Numbered from the stretch's first letter, positions 42,179 through 52,228 are shown. The stretch: 64,000 nucleotides of DNA from Prevotella sp. (GCA_017847725.1 JAGAXW010000028.1:1-64000); one strand, 5' to 3'. A program made the numbers and translations. The notes: generated by a model not told the origin, from the letters alone.

Positions 42179-44260
42179 ATGACAGAAAAGAAATTTAAGA
42201 GAACCACCGTGACATCGGCCCTGCCGTATGCCAACGGCGGTGTACACATAGGCCACCTGGCCGGTGTCTACGTGCCCGCCGACATCTATGTACGCTATCT
42301 GCGACTGAAGAAGGAGGATGTATTGTTCGTAGGCGGCAGCGACGAACACGGCGTACCCATCACCGTGCGCGCCCGCAAGGAGGGCATCACCCCGCAGGAC
42401 GTGGTAGACCGCTACCACAAGATGATCAAGGACTCGTTCCGCGAGTTCGGTATCTCGTTCGACGTCTACAGCCGCACCACCAGCGAGACGCACCACAAGT
42501 TTGCGGCCGAGTGGTTCCGCAAGCTCTACGACGAGGGCAAGCTGGTGGAGGAGACTACCGAGCAGCTGTATGACGAGGAGGCCAAGCAGTTTCTGGCCGA
42601 CCGCTACGTTGTGGGCGAGTGCCCCCACTGTCACAACGAGGGTGCCTACGGCGACCAGTGTGAGAAGTGCGGTCGCGACCTGTCGCCCACGGAGCTCATC
42701 AATCCCAAGTCGACCATCAGCGGCTCCACACCCGTGCTGCGCAAGACCAAGAACTGGTATCTGCCGCTGAACGAGTATCAGGACTGGCTGAAGCAGTGGA
42801 TTCTGGAGGAGCACAAGGAGTGGCGCCCCAACGTCTACGGACAGTGCAAGTCGTGGCTCGACATGGACCTGCAGCCCCGCGCCATGACGCGCGACCTCGA
42901 CTGGGGCATCCCCGTGCCCGTGGAGGATGCCGACGGCAAGGTGCTCTACGTATGGTTCGACGCCCCCATCGGCTATGTCTCGAACACCAAGGAGCTCTGC
43001 GAGAAGGAGCCCGAGAAGTGGGGCACATGGCAGCAGTGGTGGCAGGACGAGGAGACGCGCCTCATCCACTTCATCGGCAAGGACAACATCGTCTTCCACT
43101 GCATCATCTTCCCCGTCATGATGAAGGCACACGGAGGGTATATCATGCCCGACAACGTGCCGGCCAACGAGTTCCTGAACCTGGAGAACGACAAGATATC
43201 GACCTCGCGCAACTGGGCCGTCTGGCTGCACGAGTACCTTGAGGACATGCCCGGCAAGCAGGACGTATTAAGATATGTGCTGACGGCCAATGCCCCCGAG
43301 ACCAAGGACAACAACTTCACGTGGAAGGACTTCCAGGACCGCAACAACAACGAGCTGGTGGCTGTCTACGGCAACTTCGTCAACCGCGCCCTGCAACTGA
43401 CAAAGAAGTATTGGGGCGGCGTCGTGCCTGCCTGCGGCGAGCTGCAGGAGGTCGACAAGACGGCCTTGGCCGAGTTCAAGGACGTGAAGCAGAAGGTGGA
43501 GGCGCTGCTCGACCAGTTCAAGTTCCGCGACGCCCAGTTTGAGGCCATGAACCTGGCCCGCATCGGCAACCGCTACATCACCGAGTGTGAGCCGTGGAAG
43601 GTGTGGAAGCAGGACCCCAAGCGCTGCGAGACCATCCTGAACATCTGTCTGCAGCTGACCGCCAACCTCGCCATCGCCTTCGAGCCCTTCCTGCCCTTCT
43701 CGAGCAAGAAGCTGCGCGAGATGCTGAACATGGAGAGCTTCGAGTGGGACCAGCTGGGCTCGACCGACCTCCTCAGTGCCGGACACCAACTGGGCGAACC
43801 CGCCCTGCTTTTTGAGAAGATCGAGGACGACGTCATCCAGAAACAGTTAGACAAGCTGGAGGCCACGAAGAAGGCCAACGAGGCGCTTAACAATTCGCAG
43901 TCGGCAATTAGCCCACAGCCCATCAAGGACACCGTCAGCTTCGACGACTTCGAGAAGCTCGACATCCGCGTGGGCCTCATCAAGGACTGCCAGAAGGTGA
44001 AGAAGTCGAAGAAGCTGCTGCAGTTCACCATCGACGACGGCACCGGCACCGACCGCACTATCCTCAGCGGCATCGCCGCCTTCTACGACGACCCCAGCGT
44101 GCTCGTCGGCAAGCGCATCCTCTTCGTCGCCAACTTCGAGCCTCGCAAGATGATGGGCATCGAGAGCCAGGGCATGATACTCTCGGCCGTCGACTTCGAC
44201 GAGAGCCTCAGCGTGGTGACCACCACCAAGGACGTCAAGCCCGGCAGTCAGGTAGGATAA
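42179..44260 (+). CDS. metG: Methionyl-tRNA synthetase with C-terminal tRNA-binding domain
   Basis: This 693-residue class I synthetase has the HIGH motif in [13 protein letters not shown], the zinc cysteines [18 protein letters not shown], and the KMSKS-equivalent [10 protein letters not shown]. The anticodon-binding helical region follows. The C-terminal 110 residues form an EMAPII/Trbp111-like OB fold ([28 protein letters not shown] to [17 protein letters not shown]), which aids tRNA binding and dimerisation. The start ATG at 42179 follows its promoter. The next gene begins 10 bases after its stop and may be cotranscribed. Confidence 0.95.
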   Translation: MTEKKFKRTTVTSALPYANGGVHIGHLAGVYVPADIYVRYLRLKKEDVLFVGGSDEHGVPITVRARKEGITPQDVVDRYHKMIKDSFREFGISFDVYSRTTSETHHKFAAEWFRKLYDEGKLVEETTEQLYDEEAKQFLADRYVVGECPHCHNEGAYGDQCEKCGRDLSPTELINPKSTISGSTPVLRKTKNWYLPLNEYQDWLKQWILEEHKEWRPNVYGQCKSWLDMDLQPRAMTRDLDWGIPVPVEDADGKVLYVWFDAPIGYVSNTKELCEKEPEKWGTWQQWWQDEETRLIHFIGKDNIVFHCIIFPVMMKAHGGYIMPDNVPANEFLNLENDKISTSRNWAVWLHEYLEDMPGKQDVLRYVLTANAPETKDNNFTWKDFQDRNNNELVAVYGNFVNRALQLTKKYWGGVVPACGELQEVDKTALAEFKDVKQKVEALLDQFKFRDAQFEAMNLARIGNRYITECEPWKVWKQDPKRCETILNICLQLTANLAIAFEPFLPFSSKKLREMLNMESFEWDQLGSTDLLSAGHQLGEPALLFEKIEDDVIQKQLDKLEATKKANEALNNSQSAISPQPIKDTVSFDDFEKLDIRVGLIKDCQKVKKSKKLLQFTIDDGTGTDRTILSGIAAFYDDPSVLVGKRILFVANFEPRKMMGIESQGMILSAVDFDESLSVVTTTKDVKPGSQVG

Positions 44261-44270
44261 GGAGCGCGCC

Positions 44271-45290
44271 ATGAGCCACACCAACTATATAGCCACCTGG
44301 TTCTACAAGGAGAACAGCAGCGAGGCCAGCTACTATCCCCAGCTGGGGCGGCGTGGCGACTCGCCGCTGCTGCACTCGGTGTACATGAAGATACAGATAC
44401 CCTTCTTCGTCACCTTTGCCCACTACAACCCCGACGCGCGCCTGCTCTTCTTCACCAATACCGACCAGCTGCCGCCCTACCTCATGGAACTGTTCGCCCA
44501 GCACAACGTCGAGCTGGTAAGGCTGGACTACCACTGTGCGCCGCCCAAGGGGTGGCACTCGGCATGGACGAACCAGTTCTACCTCTACGACATCTTGCAG
44601 TACATGGGCAAACGCATGGAGCACGACGACGTGCTGCTGGTGAGCGACGCCGACTGCATCTGCCAGCGCTCGCTGGCTCCCTTCTTCGACGAGGTGCGCC
44701 AGAAGGGCAGCGGACTCTACGACATCTACGGGCGCGACGAGTGGGAGGTGAACGGCGTGAACGGCCAGCTGATGGCCGACATCTACGAAGGCGCCTTCGG
44801 CACGCCACCGAGTGCGCCCATGCGCTACTACGGCGGCGACTTCATTGCGCTGCGCGGCGACAAGGTGGAGGCGGTCAACGAGGCCTACCGGCAGCTGTGG
44901 CCCTATAACCTGAAACGGTTTGGCGACGGACTGCCCAAGCTGAACGAAGAGGCCCACCTGATGAGCACGCTGGCCGAACGGCTGGCTCTGGGAAACGCCG
45001 TGGCCAACGGCTACTTCAAACGCATCTGGACACACCCTGACTTCAACAACTGTCAGCCTGCCGACCGCCTGCTCACCGTATGGCACCTGCCCTACGAGAA
45101 GCGCCGCGGCCTCACCTATTTATATAATATGCTTTGCCACGACGGCTACCGCATCACCGACGAGCAGCAGTTCTGGGACAAGGCGTCGTACTACTGTGGC
45201 GTACCCACAGTGACGCGCCGCAAGAAGCTGCGCGACCTGATGCAGAAGGTCAGCGACATTCTCTTCAGCGTCCGAACAGGTATTTCTTGA
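44271..45290 (+). CDS. Putative glycosyltransferase of unknown specificity
   Basis: This 339-residue soluble protein is not placed in a named family with confidence. It has a possible nucleotide-sugar fold: IPFFVTFAHYNPDARLLFFTNTD near residue 45 and a DxD-like metal motif SDADC about residue 126, then YYGGDFIALRG. This resembles GT-A-type transferases acting on surface glycans. It follows metG by 10 bases and overlaps the convergent acyltransferase gene by 26 bases. No signal peptide or membrane segment is evident. Confidence 0.55.
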   Translation: MSHTNYIATWFYKENSSEASYYPQLGRRGDSPLLHSVYMKIQIPFFVTFAHYNPDARLLFFTNTDQLPPYLMELFAQHNVELVRLDYHCAPPKGWHSAWTNQFYLYDILQYMGKRMEHDDVLLVSDADCICQRSLAPFFDEVRQKGSGLYDIYGRDEWEVNGVNGQLMADIYEGAFGTPPSAPMRYYGGDFIALRGDKVEAVNEAYRQLWPYNLKRFGDGLPKLNEEAHLMSTLAERLALGNAVANGYFKRIWTHPDFNNCQPADRLLTVWHLPYEKRRGLTYLYNMLCHDGYRITDEQQFWDKASYYCGVPTVTRRKKLRDLMQKVSDILFSVRTGIS

Positions 45291-46353
45291 AGAACGGACT
45301 GACGCGCAGGATGTTGCTGGAGATGATGCAGAACACGATGACCAGCAGCGCGATGAAGACGCTCAGCGTCGTGTCGATGATGAAGTTGTGGCGGTAGGTC
45401 TGGAAAAACGAGCCCACGCCGGGCAGGTTCGGCATGAAGAGGAAGTGGATAAGGTAGATGTCGAGTGTGCGCCTGCCGATATACTGCAAGCTATTGCCTA
45501 TCACCGTCATCCGCGTAAAATACTTGTCGTAATGGCGGAAATACATGAACACTATGGTCAGCAGGATAAACTTGGCCAACGTCTGTGGCAGATTGGTCCA
45601 TGCCATGCGCAACGTGTGCCACTTGAGCACGTCGAGCGTGCAGAAGACGACCAGCACCACGATGACGGGATAGAACCACTTAGAGTCCATGACCTGCTGG
45701 GCCTGATGCCAGTAGCGGTGCACGATGTTACCGAAGAGGAAGAAGGGCATATACTGCATCACCTGAATCAGGCTGCTGTCGTTCAGGAACGTCGTCGGAA
45801 GGGTGCCGCGATAGCCGTTGGCCCACCAGAAATACTTGGGCAGGTAGCACGACTCGTAGACCAGCAGAGAAACGACGAAGAACAGCAGGATAGGGATGCA
45901 CGACTGCCACTTGACCTTGCTCTCGAGATAGGCAAAGGCATAATAAATGAGGAACATGTAAAGCAGCGCCAGCGTAAACCAATACCCCCCTTTAGTGGAA
46001 GAGTGGAACATCTCGACAACGCCCGTCGCAAAGTCGGGCTTGACGACGGCCGCAAAGAAGAAGAAGAACACCACGGTGGGTATAATCTGTATGCGCAGCT
46101 TCTTACCCGTCATACGGCACAGCGTCGGCAGGTCCCAGTGGAGCGAAGCCTTGTAGGCCAGGAATCCGCTAATGAAGAAGAACAGCGGCATGCGGAACAG
46201 CATGAGAAAGGGCAGCGACGACGACACCTTGGCGGACTGCAGGAACCCTATCTGGGCGACGTGATTGGCCACCACGAGTATCATCGTGAAGCCGCGCATG
46301 GCATCGAGCCACTCCAGGCGTGGCTTCTTCACGGGCTGAACATTCGTTTCCAT
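45265..46353 (-). CDS. Acyltransferase 3 family membrane protein
   Basis: This 362-residue integral membrane protein has about ten hydrophobic segments. The N-terminus shows the family motif LEWLDAMRGFTMILVVANH, with the Arg and His typical of OafA/NolL-type acyltransferases, followed by FRMPLFFFISGFLAYK. Members move acyl groups (often acetyl) to sugars of surface polysaccharides. The putative glycosyltransferase gene overlaps its 3' end. It begins about 34 bases after the first of two 83-bp promoter repeats. Confidence 0.85.
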   Translation of the reverse strand: METNVQPVKKPRLEWLDAMRGFTMILVVANHVAQIGFLQSAKVSSSLPFLMLFRMPLFFFISGFLAYKASLHWDLPTLCRMTGKKLRIQIIPTVVFFFFFAAVVKPDFATGVVEMFHSSTKGGYWFTLALLYMFLIYYAFAYLESKVKWQSCIPILLFFVVSLLVYESCYLPKYFWWANGYRGTLPTTFLNDSSLIQVMQYMPFFLFGNIVHRYWHQAQQVMDSKWFYPVIVVLVVFCTLDVLKWHTLRMAWTNLPQTLAKFILLTIVFMYFRHYDKYFTRMTVIGNSLQYIGRRTLDIYLIHFLFMPNLPGVGSFFQTYRHNFIIDTTLSVFIALLVIVFCIISSNILRVSPFFKKYLFGR

Positions 46354-46383
46354 TTCTGACAGATTGGCTTATTCGTTATTCTG

Positions 46384-46545
46384 CGGCAAAGTTACGAAAA
46401 GTCGAGCGAAGAACAAAACAAACTCGTTTGTTTTTTCTTCCGAGACGGAGTAACTTGGCGCTGCAAGCGCAAAGTTACGAAAAATCGAGAGCAAAACAAA
46501 GAAACTCATTTCTTTTTTTCCAAGACAGAGTAACTGTCCCAAAAA
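46384..46545 (-). repeat. Two-unit copy of the 83-bp promoter/hairpin repeat
   Basis: On the minus strand, TAACTTTG occurs at 46477-46470 and 46394-46387, exactly 83 bases apart. TTTG lies 19 bases upstream of the proximal box (46417-46414). The unit closely matches the array at 24.0-24.14 kb in the opposite orientation, including AAACAAAC/GTTTGTTT and GCGCTGCAAGCGC segments. Its proximal box is the likely promoter of the acyltransferase. A partial third unit ends near 46545. Confidence 0.8.
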
Positions 46546-46556
46546 GTCGTACGATA

Positions 46557-47282
46557 TCAGAAACCTTCAAAATTAAAGTCGGAAATTTCCACCCCGCGCG
46601 TCTTTTTGGCAAAGTCTATCTGATTGGACAGGTGGCGTAGCACCAGCTCTTTCATCCCTACCTCATCTCTGTCTTTCACCTTTTGCAGGAATTCACGATG
46701 CTCGGAACAGACAACACGCTCGGGAGTTACACAGAACTGATACTTATGATAATACTTCATGATGTCAGGCATAATAATGCTCAGCAAGGAAGTTATAACG
46801 GGATTGTGGCCACTCTTTGCCACTGCCTGGTGGAATTCAAAATCTTTCTTGACCCGCAGATCAGCCTCATCACATTCCTCCAATTCGTGTAGCGAACGCT
46901 CAATTCTATCTATGTCCTGAATGGTACGGTTGCGCGTGGCAAGCTTGCAGGCCTCTATTTCTAAAAGTACGCGCACGTACAATAAACTATCAAAGTCGTA
47001 CCTGCTCACTTTAAGTTTCTCAGACACGAGGCTGTCCATCTGCTCTTTTGTAAACTCTGCTACGATGGTCCCACTTTGCGGATAAGTATGAAGAATACCA
47101 TATAGCTCCATCTTCTGAATGGCTTCACGCACATGGGGGCGTCCCACACCAAGTTGTTCTGATAATTTTCGCTCTGCAGGAAGCCGGTCGCCCGGCTTGA
47201 ATTCTTTGTCAGCTATCGACTGTCGAATGAAGTCTAACACTTTATTAACTGGCACATCGTTCGTTCTTCTATTTACGACCAT
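46557..47282 (-). CDS. FadR/GntR-family regulator of the alginate locus
   Basis: This 241-residue regulator is read from the ATG at 47282 (MVVNRRTND). The N-terminal winged helix has PVNKVLDFIRQSIADKEFKPGDRLPAERKLSEQLGVGRPHVREAIQKMELYG, and the C-terminal FCD effector domain includes LLYVRVLLEIEACKLA and KDFEFHQAVAKSGHNPV. FCD regulators commonly bind sugar acids, which suits an alginate locus. The target is probably the pair of palindromes 130-160 bases upstream, beside the susC promoter. Its own promoter (TTTG 47338-47335, 20-base spacer, TAATTTTG 47314-47307) is separate. Confidence 0.88.
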   Translation of the reverse strand: MVVNRRTNDVPVNKVLDFIRQSIADKEFKPGDRLPAERKLSEQLGVGRPHVREAIQKMELYGILHTYPQSGTIVAEFTKEQMDSLVSEKLKVSRYDFDSLLYVRVLLEIEACKLATRNRTIQDIDRIERSLHELEECDEADLRVKKDFEFHQAVAKSGHNPVITSLLSIIMPDIMKYYHKYQFCVTPERVVCSEHREFLQKVKDRDEVGMKELVLRHLSNQIDFAKKTRGVEISDFNFEGF

Positions 47283-47306
47283 AGACTTTCTTTGTTTATT
47301 TGTGTG

Positions 47307-47338
47307 CAAAATTATTCCATTTCAAAAAAAATGCCAAA
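47307..47338 (-). promoter_or_regulatory. Promoter of the GntR-family regulator
   Basis: On the minus strand, TTTG at 47338-47335, a 20-base spacer and TAATTTTG at 47314-47307 match the Bacteroidetes consensus. It predicts a leader of about 20 bases. Confidence 0.6.
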
Positions 47339-47411
47339 TAATTTTGTAATTTTTCACATTTTAAATCGACAACAAAGAACGTACATAGGATAATTTTAGT
47401 TAAAGTTTTAT

Positions 47412-47444
47412 AATTGGCAAACCAATTTAATTGGTATACCAATT
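47412..47444 (+). promoter_or_regulatory. Twin palindromic operators before susC
   Basis: AATTGGCAAACCAATT (47412-47427) and AATTGGTATACCAATT (47429-47444) are 16-bp inverted repeats one base apart. The second is perfect and resembles the hexuronate regulator (UxuR/ExuR-type FadR family) operator form. It covers the -33 position (ATTG at 47430-47433) of the susC promoter, so bound regulator should block transcription. Confidence 0.75.
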
Positions 47445-47460
47445 TTATTTTCTATCTTTG
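47430..47460 (+). promoter_or_regulatory. Promoter of the alginate operon
   Basis: ATTG at 47430-47433, a 19-base spacer and TATCTTTG at 47453-47460 form a near-consensus promoter. The susC ATG lies 34 bases further. Confidence 0.75.
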
Positions 47461-47493
47461 CGGCGTAAACCAAAACAAACTATACAAGTCACT

Positions 47494-50400
47494 ATGAAAA
47501 AAGCAACTCCCTTCAGACGCATCACAGTGTTACTGCTTAGTCTAATGATGACAACATGCATCTATGCGCAATATGTCATCAGTGGCACGGTGAGTGACGA
47601 GTCCGGCCCTTTGCCCGGTGCCTCTATTACCCTGAAAGACGCGAAGGTTCCCACGGGAACAGTAGCCGACCAAGACGGACAGTACACCATCAGCGTTCCC
47701 AACAAGAAAGCCATCCTCATTTTTTCTTATGTAGGATTCATGGATCAAGCCGTTGTCGTGGGCAACCAGAAGACCATCAATGTGGTATTGCAAGAAGACT
47801 CACGAATGCTTGACGAAACAGTTGTCATCGGATATGGCACACAGGCAAAGTCGCATTTGACTGGGTCCATTTCCAAGTTAGACGGTGAGCAACTCATCAA
47901 TGCTCCCGTCAGTGATGTCACGACAGCCCTTCAGGGAATGATGACGGGTCTGAACGTCAGCAACCTGACTTCTGAGGTTGGTGTCATGCCGTCCATTCGT
48001 GTTCGCGGCACAGGTTCCATCTCCGCCGACAGCGAACCGCTGGTCATCATCGACGGTTTCCCAGTGGCTGGCGGACTGTCACAGTTAAATGCGGCAGACA
48101 TCAAGTCAATAGAGATACTGAAAGACGCCGCCTCAGCAGCCATCTATGGCTCGCGTGCAGCCAACGGCGTTATCATGATTACCACCAAGAGTGGCACGCC
48201 CGACAAGCCGAAGTATTCATTCAAGTTCTATCATGGATGGAAGTATGCCTACAAACTGCACGACATGATGACGTCGAGCGACTGGTATGCCCTGCAGCAA
48301 CAAGAAGAGGAATGGGGCGGCCCCGCAGCCACCAAGCAGGCTCGGGCCTCGGCATATCTGGAAAGTCAAAACGGCTCTACCGACTGGCAGAAAGAAGGAC
48401 TGAACAGCACAGCACACATCACCAATGTGCAGTTCAACGTCTCTGGCGGCAAGAAAGAACTGAAATACTTCGTATCTGCAGCCTATACGAGCGATGAGGG
48501 TATCATGAAGCAAAACAAGCTGAATAAGTTAAACTTCAGGGGCAAGCTCGATGCAAGGCTGTCGAACATTGTGACGATGGGCTTCAACGTGTCGGGAACC
48601 TACAAGAAAACCGACCGTCCCAAAAACAACTTCATCGATTTTTACCGTACGCCGTCATTCCTGCCCGTCCGACATAACGACTACACCACAGAACTGACCG
48701 GATATACAGGATTCGCCCGAGGCAGCCACTTCAACAACATCCAGACTCCCACAGGACCACTCGACGAAGAAGGCAATCCCACCATGGAGACGTCAAGCCC
48801 CTTCTCGTCGGCCAACAACAATCCCGCCAGCGTGATGGCCAACACCTTCCGCTGGGGCGAGGACTTCCAGGGACTGGGCAGTGTCTACTTCACTGTCGAC
48901 ATCTGCAAGGGTCTGCAGTTCAAGACTTCCAATGGCCTGAACGTGCGTTTCTCGCCACAATACTATTATGGTAACAAAAACGCCACCAAGGACGGTGAAG
49001 CCAGTCGCGCCACCTACTTCAGCACCTTATACATAGACCTGCTGACAGAGAACACGCTGACCTACCACCTTGACTTCGGCAAGAACAAGGAACACACCCT
49101 CGATGCCCTGTTGGGTTACACAGCTGAGTCAACCCGCAACCAGCGCACAGCCCTCACCGCCACCGGCTTTGCCACTGACGACATTCGCACGCTGAACGCC
49201 GCAACAGTCTACGAACTGGCCAGCGCGAACAACGGTAACAACGACGGCACAGGAACCTTCCGCTACCCTGACGTCAAACTCGAGTCGTATCTGGGTCGTG
49301 TCAACTACAGCTATCTGAACCGCTACCTGCTGTCCGCTTCTCTTCGTCTCGACCGCTCATCGCTCTTCTCCAAGGGCAACCGCAACGCCTGGTTCCCCTC
49401 AGTATCTCTGGGATGGCGCATCAGCGAAGAGAAATTCATGAAGAACATCAAGGCCATCTCCAACCTGAAGCTACGCGCCTCATACGGTGTGACGGGTAAC
49501 AACCGCATCCAGTATCAGGCCGCCATGGAGGTGCTCAACGGAGCCAACTACATCAAGGGGCCAGGCAATGGCCAACTCACCAATGGTACGGCCAATACAT
49601 CGTCGACACTTGCCAACAGCGACATCACATGGGAGAAGACCGACGAGTTCAACTACGGTCTGGATCTGGGACTTTTCAGGAACCGCATCACCCTATCCGT
49701 CGATGCCTACTATTCCGTAACCCGTTCCCTGCTGTTTGCACAGCCCACCCAGTCGTTCACCGGCTTCAACTACTATTGGAACAACATCGGCAAGGTAAGC
49801 AACAAAGGTGTAGAAATCCAGTTAGACACCCACAACTTCAATAGTCGCAAGTTCAGCTGGGACACCAGTTTCAACTTCTCGTTGTCACGTAACAAGCTAT
49901 TGGAAATTGGTGGTGAGCAACAAATCATCACACTCGGTGAGCGTAACGAATGTTACATCGCCAAGGTAGGTGAACCCCTCATCCAATTCTACGGCTACAA
50001 CGTCATCGGTGTTTGGAACACGCAGGAGGAGATTGAAGCCAATCCGCACTTCTCGCAGGACGTTCCCGGTGGTGTCAGGATTGCCGACACAAATGGCGAC
50101 GGTGAACTGACAGCCGACGACCGTGTCGCACTGGGCAACCCCTACCCCGACTTCACCTGGGGCATCAATAACAGTTTCCGAATCAAGGACTTCGACATAT
50201 CGTTCCTCATTCAGGGTGTACAAGGAATCAAGGTATATAACGGCGATGTTTACTACAACGAGTCGAAGCGCTACAACAGAGCATATACAGAAGGACGCTG
50301 GGTCAGCCCTGAACACCCGGGCAATGGCATGACCCCCTACGAGAACGTCGGCTACAACATCTGCCTTACCAACTATCCGTTGGAGAATGCATCATACGCC

Positions 50401-50649
50401 TGTCTGCGCAATCTGACCGTTGGCTACACCCTGCCTAAGACGCTTACACGCAAATGGCACATCAATGGACTTAGAGTATACCTCTCTGGCAGCAATCTGC
50501 TTTACATCTGGGGTGGCGAATACCGTGGTATCAATCCCGAGTCACGCATGACGTCAGGTGTATACTCCAGCACCATGATATCAGGCTACCAGCGTGGAGG
50601 ATTCCCTCTGACATCTACTATTTCTGCCGGATTTGACCTCAACTTCTAA
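47494..50649 (+). CDS. susC: SusC-family TonB-dependent glycan transporter
   Basis: This 1051-residue outer-membrane transporter starts at the ATG at 47494, which begins the signal peptide (ITVLLLSLMMTTCIYAQ). It has a carboxypeptidase-like N-terminal extension (YVISGTVSDESGPLPGASITLKD), a TonB-box region near LDETVVIGYGTQAKSHLTGSIS, a plug with RGTGSISADSEPLVIIDGFP and SIEILKDAASAAIYGSRAANGVIMITTK, and a long barrel ending in DLNF. SusC proteins import oligosaccharides with a SusD lid. Neighbouring lyases indicate alginate oligosaccharides. Extra residues upstream of 47494 are not part of the protein. Confidence 0.93.
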   Translation: MKKATPFRRITVLLLSLMMTTCIYAQYVISGTVSDESGPLPGASITLKDAKVPTGTVADQDGQYTISVPNKKAILIFSYVGFMDQAVVVGNQKTINVVLQEDSRMLDETVVIGYGTQAKSHLTGSISKLDGEQLINAPVSDVTTALQGMMTGLNVSNLTSEVGVMPSIRVRGTGSISADSEPLVIIDGFPVAGGLSQLNAADIKSIEILKDAASAAIYGSRAANGVIMITTKSGTPDKPKYSFKFYHGWKYAYKLHDMMTSSDWYALQQQEEEWGGPAATKQARASAYLESQNGSTDWQKEGLNSTAHITNVQFNVSGGKKELKYFVSAAYTSDEGIMKQNKLNKLNFRGKLDARLSNIVTMGFNVSGTYKKTDRPKNNFIDFYRTPSFLPVRHNDYTTELTGYTGFARGSHFNNIQTPTGPLDEEGNPTMETSSPFSSANNNPASVMANTFRWGEDFQGLGSVYFTVDICKGLQFKTSNGLNVRFSPQYYYGNKNATKDGEASRATYFSTLYIDLLTENTLTYHLDFGKNKEHTLDALLGYTAESTRNQRTALTATGFATDDIRTLNAATVYELASANNGNNDGTGTFRYPDVKLESYLGRVNYSYLNRYLLSASLRLDRSSLFSKGNRNAWFPSVSLGWRISEEKFMKNIKAISNLKLRASYGVTGNNRIQYQAAMEVLNGANYIKGPGNGQLTNGTANTSSTLANSDITWEKTDEFNYGLDLGLFRNRITLSVDAYYSVTRSLLFAQPTQSFTGFNYYWNNIGKVSNKGVEIQLDTHNFNSRKFSWDTSFNFSLSRNKLLEIGGEQQIITLGERNECYIAKVGEPLIQFYGYNVIGVWNTQEEIEANPHFSQDVPGGVRIADTNGDGELTADDRVALGNPYPDFTWGINNSFRIKDFDISFLIQGVQGIKVYNGDVYYNESKRYNRAYTEGRWVSPEHPGNGMTPYENVGYNICLTNYPLENASYACLRNLTVGYTLPKTLTRKWHINGLRVYLSGSNLLYIWGGEYRGINPESRMTSGVYSSTMISGYQRGGFPLTSTISAGFDLNF

Positions 50650-50663
50650 AGAAAAATACCACT

Positions 50664-52196
50664 ATGAATACAATAGGTAATATATATAATAAGGTGATAG
50701 CAACAGGCCTTTGCATCACACTGTCTGCCCTACTGCTCACATCATGCAATATGGACCAATACCCATATTCTGAAGTTGTTCCCGATTCGTACGTCAAGGA
50801 CAGCGAGTCAGTCAACACCCTTGTCATAGGATGCTATAATGCGCTACATGACGTGATGTACTACGAATGGGCCGTCACAGAGCTCCGTTCAGACAACGCC
50901 CGCATGTACGGCAACAACTCTACCTCGAATACGACAAAACTTGTAGAGCAACTTGATCAAAGCACCATCGGCACTGAGCACGAGTGGGTGTATAGCTATT
51001 GGAATGGATGCTACTCGGCCATCGCACGCGTCAACAGCATGCTGGCCAGCACATCAGCCGTTCAGGACGAGACGCTGCGCAAGCAGTACGAGGCAGAGGG
51101 AATGTTCCTTCGTGCCCTCGAATACTTCAACCTGGTACGTCTGTGGGGTCCCGTCTTCATCGTCACCTCCAAGGTGTCGTCCGACGTAGCCCGCAACATG
51201 CAGCGTTCCACCGTCGACGAAGTCTACGCCCTTATTGAGAGCGACTTGGAGACTATCATCGCAGACAACATGCTGCCCGAGCAGATGACCGACGACAACC
51301 TGGGACGTGCAGACCTCACCGCCACGAAAGCTCTGCTGGCCAAGGTGTACGCCACCCACTATCAGCCCGGCGACCAGCAGTACGCCCGTGCCGCACAGCT
51401 CTGCCAGGAAGTGCTGCAGAGCGGCCGTGTGGGCAATCCGCAGGGCGGCAGCGACTTGGTGCCTTTCAACAAGATTTTCGCCATTGACAACGAGATGAAC
51501 AAGGAGATTATCTTCACCGTACGCTACCTGTCCGGCAATGTCGGTTTAGGCTCGCCCTTCGGTAACATGTTCGCTCCTATCAACAATGGTGCCAACGTCA
51601 TCATCGGAACGTGCAACAACTATAACACGCCCAGCGACAACCTCATTGCAGCCTACGTCAATGAAGGCGATGATATCCGTTTCAAGACCAACATCGCACA
51701 GAGTTATGTTAACGTGACGACGGGTGCCGTCGTTCAGGCTACCTTCTGCAAGAAATACATCAACCCCGTCACCACCCAGTTTGACGGAGAAAGCGACTGG
51801 CCCATCATACGCGTAGGCGACATCGCCCTGCTCTATGCAGAACTGAGCAACGAGCTAAACGGTCCCAACGACGAGGCATTGAAATATCTGAACATGATTC
51901 GTGAGCGTGCCGGCATACCAGCCTACACCCTGACAGACCTTTCCAACACCTACGACTTCCGCGAGGCCGTGCGCAAGGAACGCCGACTGGAATTAGCTTT
52001 CGAGAATCACCGCTGGTTCGACCTGCTTCGCTGGAACAATGCCATGACGACCATCAACAGCTATCTGGCCAGCGAGAGTTTCTATGCCGGCTACAGCTAC
52101 GTCGTAAAACCAATCGCCCAATGGCAGGTCATGCTGCCCATTCCCATCAGCGTGTTCAACATCAATCCCGATGTGGCACAGAATACCGGTTATTAA
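50664..52196 (+). CDS. susD: SusD/RagB-family glycan-binding lipoprotein
   Basis: This 510-residue surface lipoprotein (LLTSCNMDQYP) pairs with the SusC transporter 14 bases upstream. Typical features are DSEVVPDSYV-type N-terminus, TPR-like helices (EGMFLRALEYFNLVRLWG), KALLAKVYATHYQ and the C-terminal block RKERRLELAFENHRWFDLLRW. It forms the lid of the SusC pore and binds the imported oligosaccharide. The signal peptide and lipobox place it on the outer surface. Confidence 0.93.
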   Translation: MNTIGNIYNKVIATGLCITLSALLLTSCNMDQYPYSEVVPDSYVKDSESVNTLVIGCYNALHDVMYYEWAVTELRSDNARMYGNNSTSNTTKLVEQLDQSTIGTEHEWVYSYWNGCYSAIARVNSMLASTSAVQDETLRKQYEAEGMFLRALEYFNLVRLWGPVFIVTSKVSSDVARNMQRSTVDEVYALIESDLETIIADNMLPEQMTDDNLGRADLTATKALLAKVYATHYQPGDQQYARAAQLCQEVLQSGRVGNPQGGSDLVPFNKIFAIDNEMNKEIIFTVRYLSGNVGLGSPFGNMFAPINNGANVIIGTCNNYNTPSDNLIAAYVNEGDDIRFKTNIAQSYVNVTTGAVVQATFCKKYINPVTTQFDGESDWPIIRVGDIALLYAELSNELNGPNDEALKYLNMIRERAGIPAYTLTDLSNTYDFREAVRKERRLELAFENHRWFDLLRWNNAMTTINSYLASESFYAGYSYVVKPIAQWQVMLPIPISVFNINPDVAQNTGY

Positions 52197-52228
52197 TTTC
52201 TTTTTGCATCACTTAAAATCAGAATACG

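Noticed and set aside
47431..47493. Start of SusC at 47431
   Set aside because: This would place the start upstream of the -7 box and inside the operator. The signal peptide begins at 47494.
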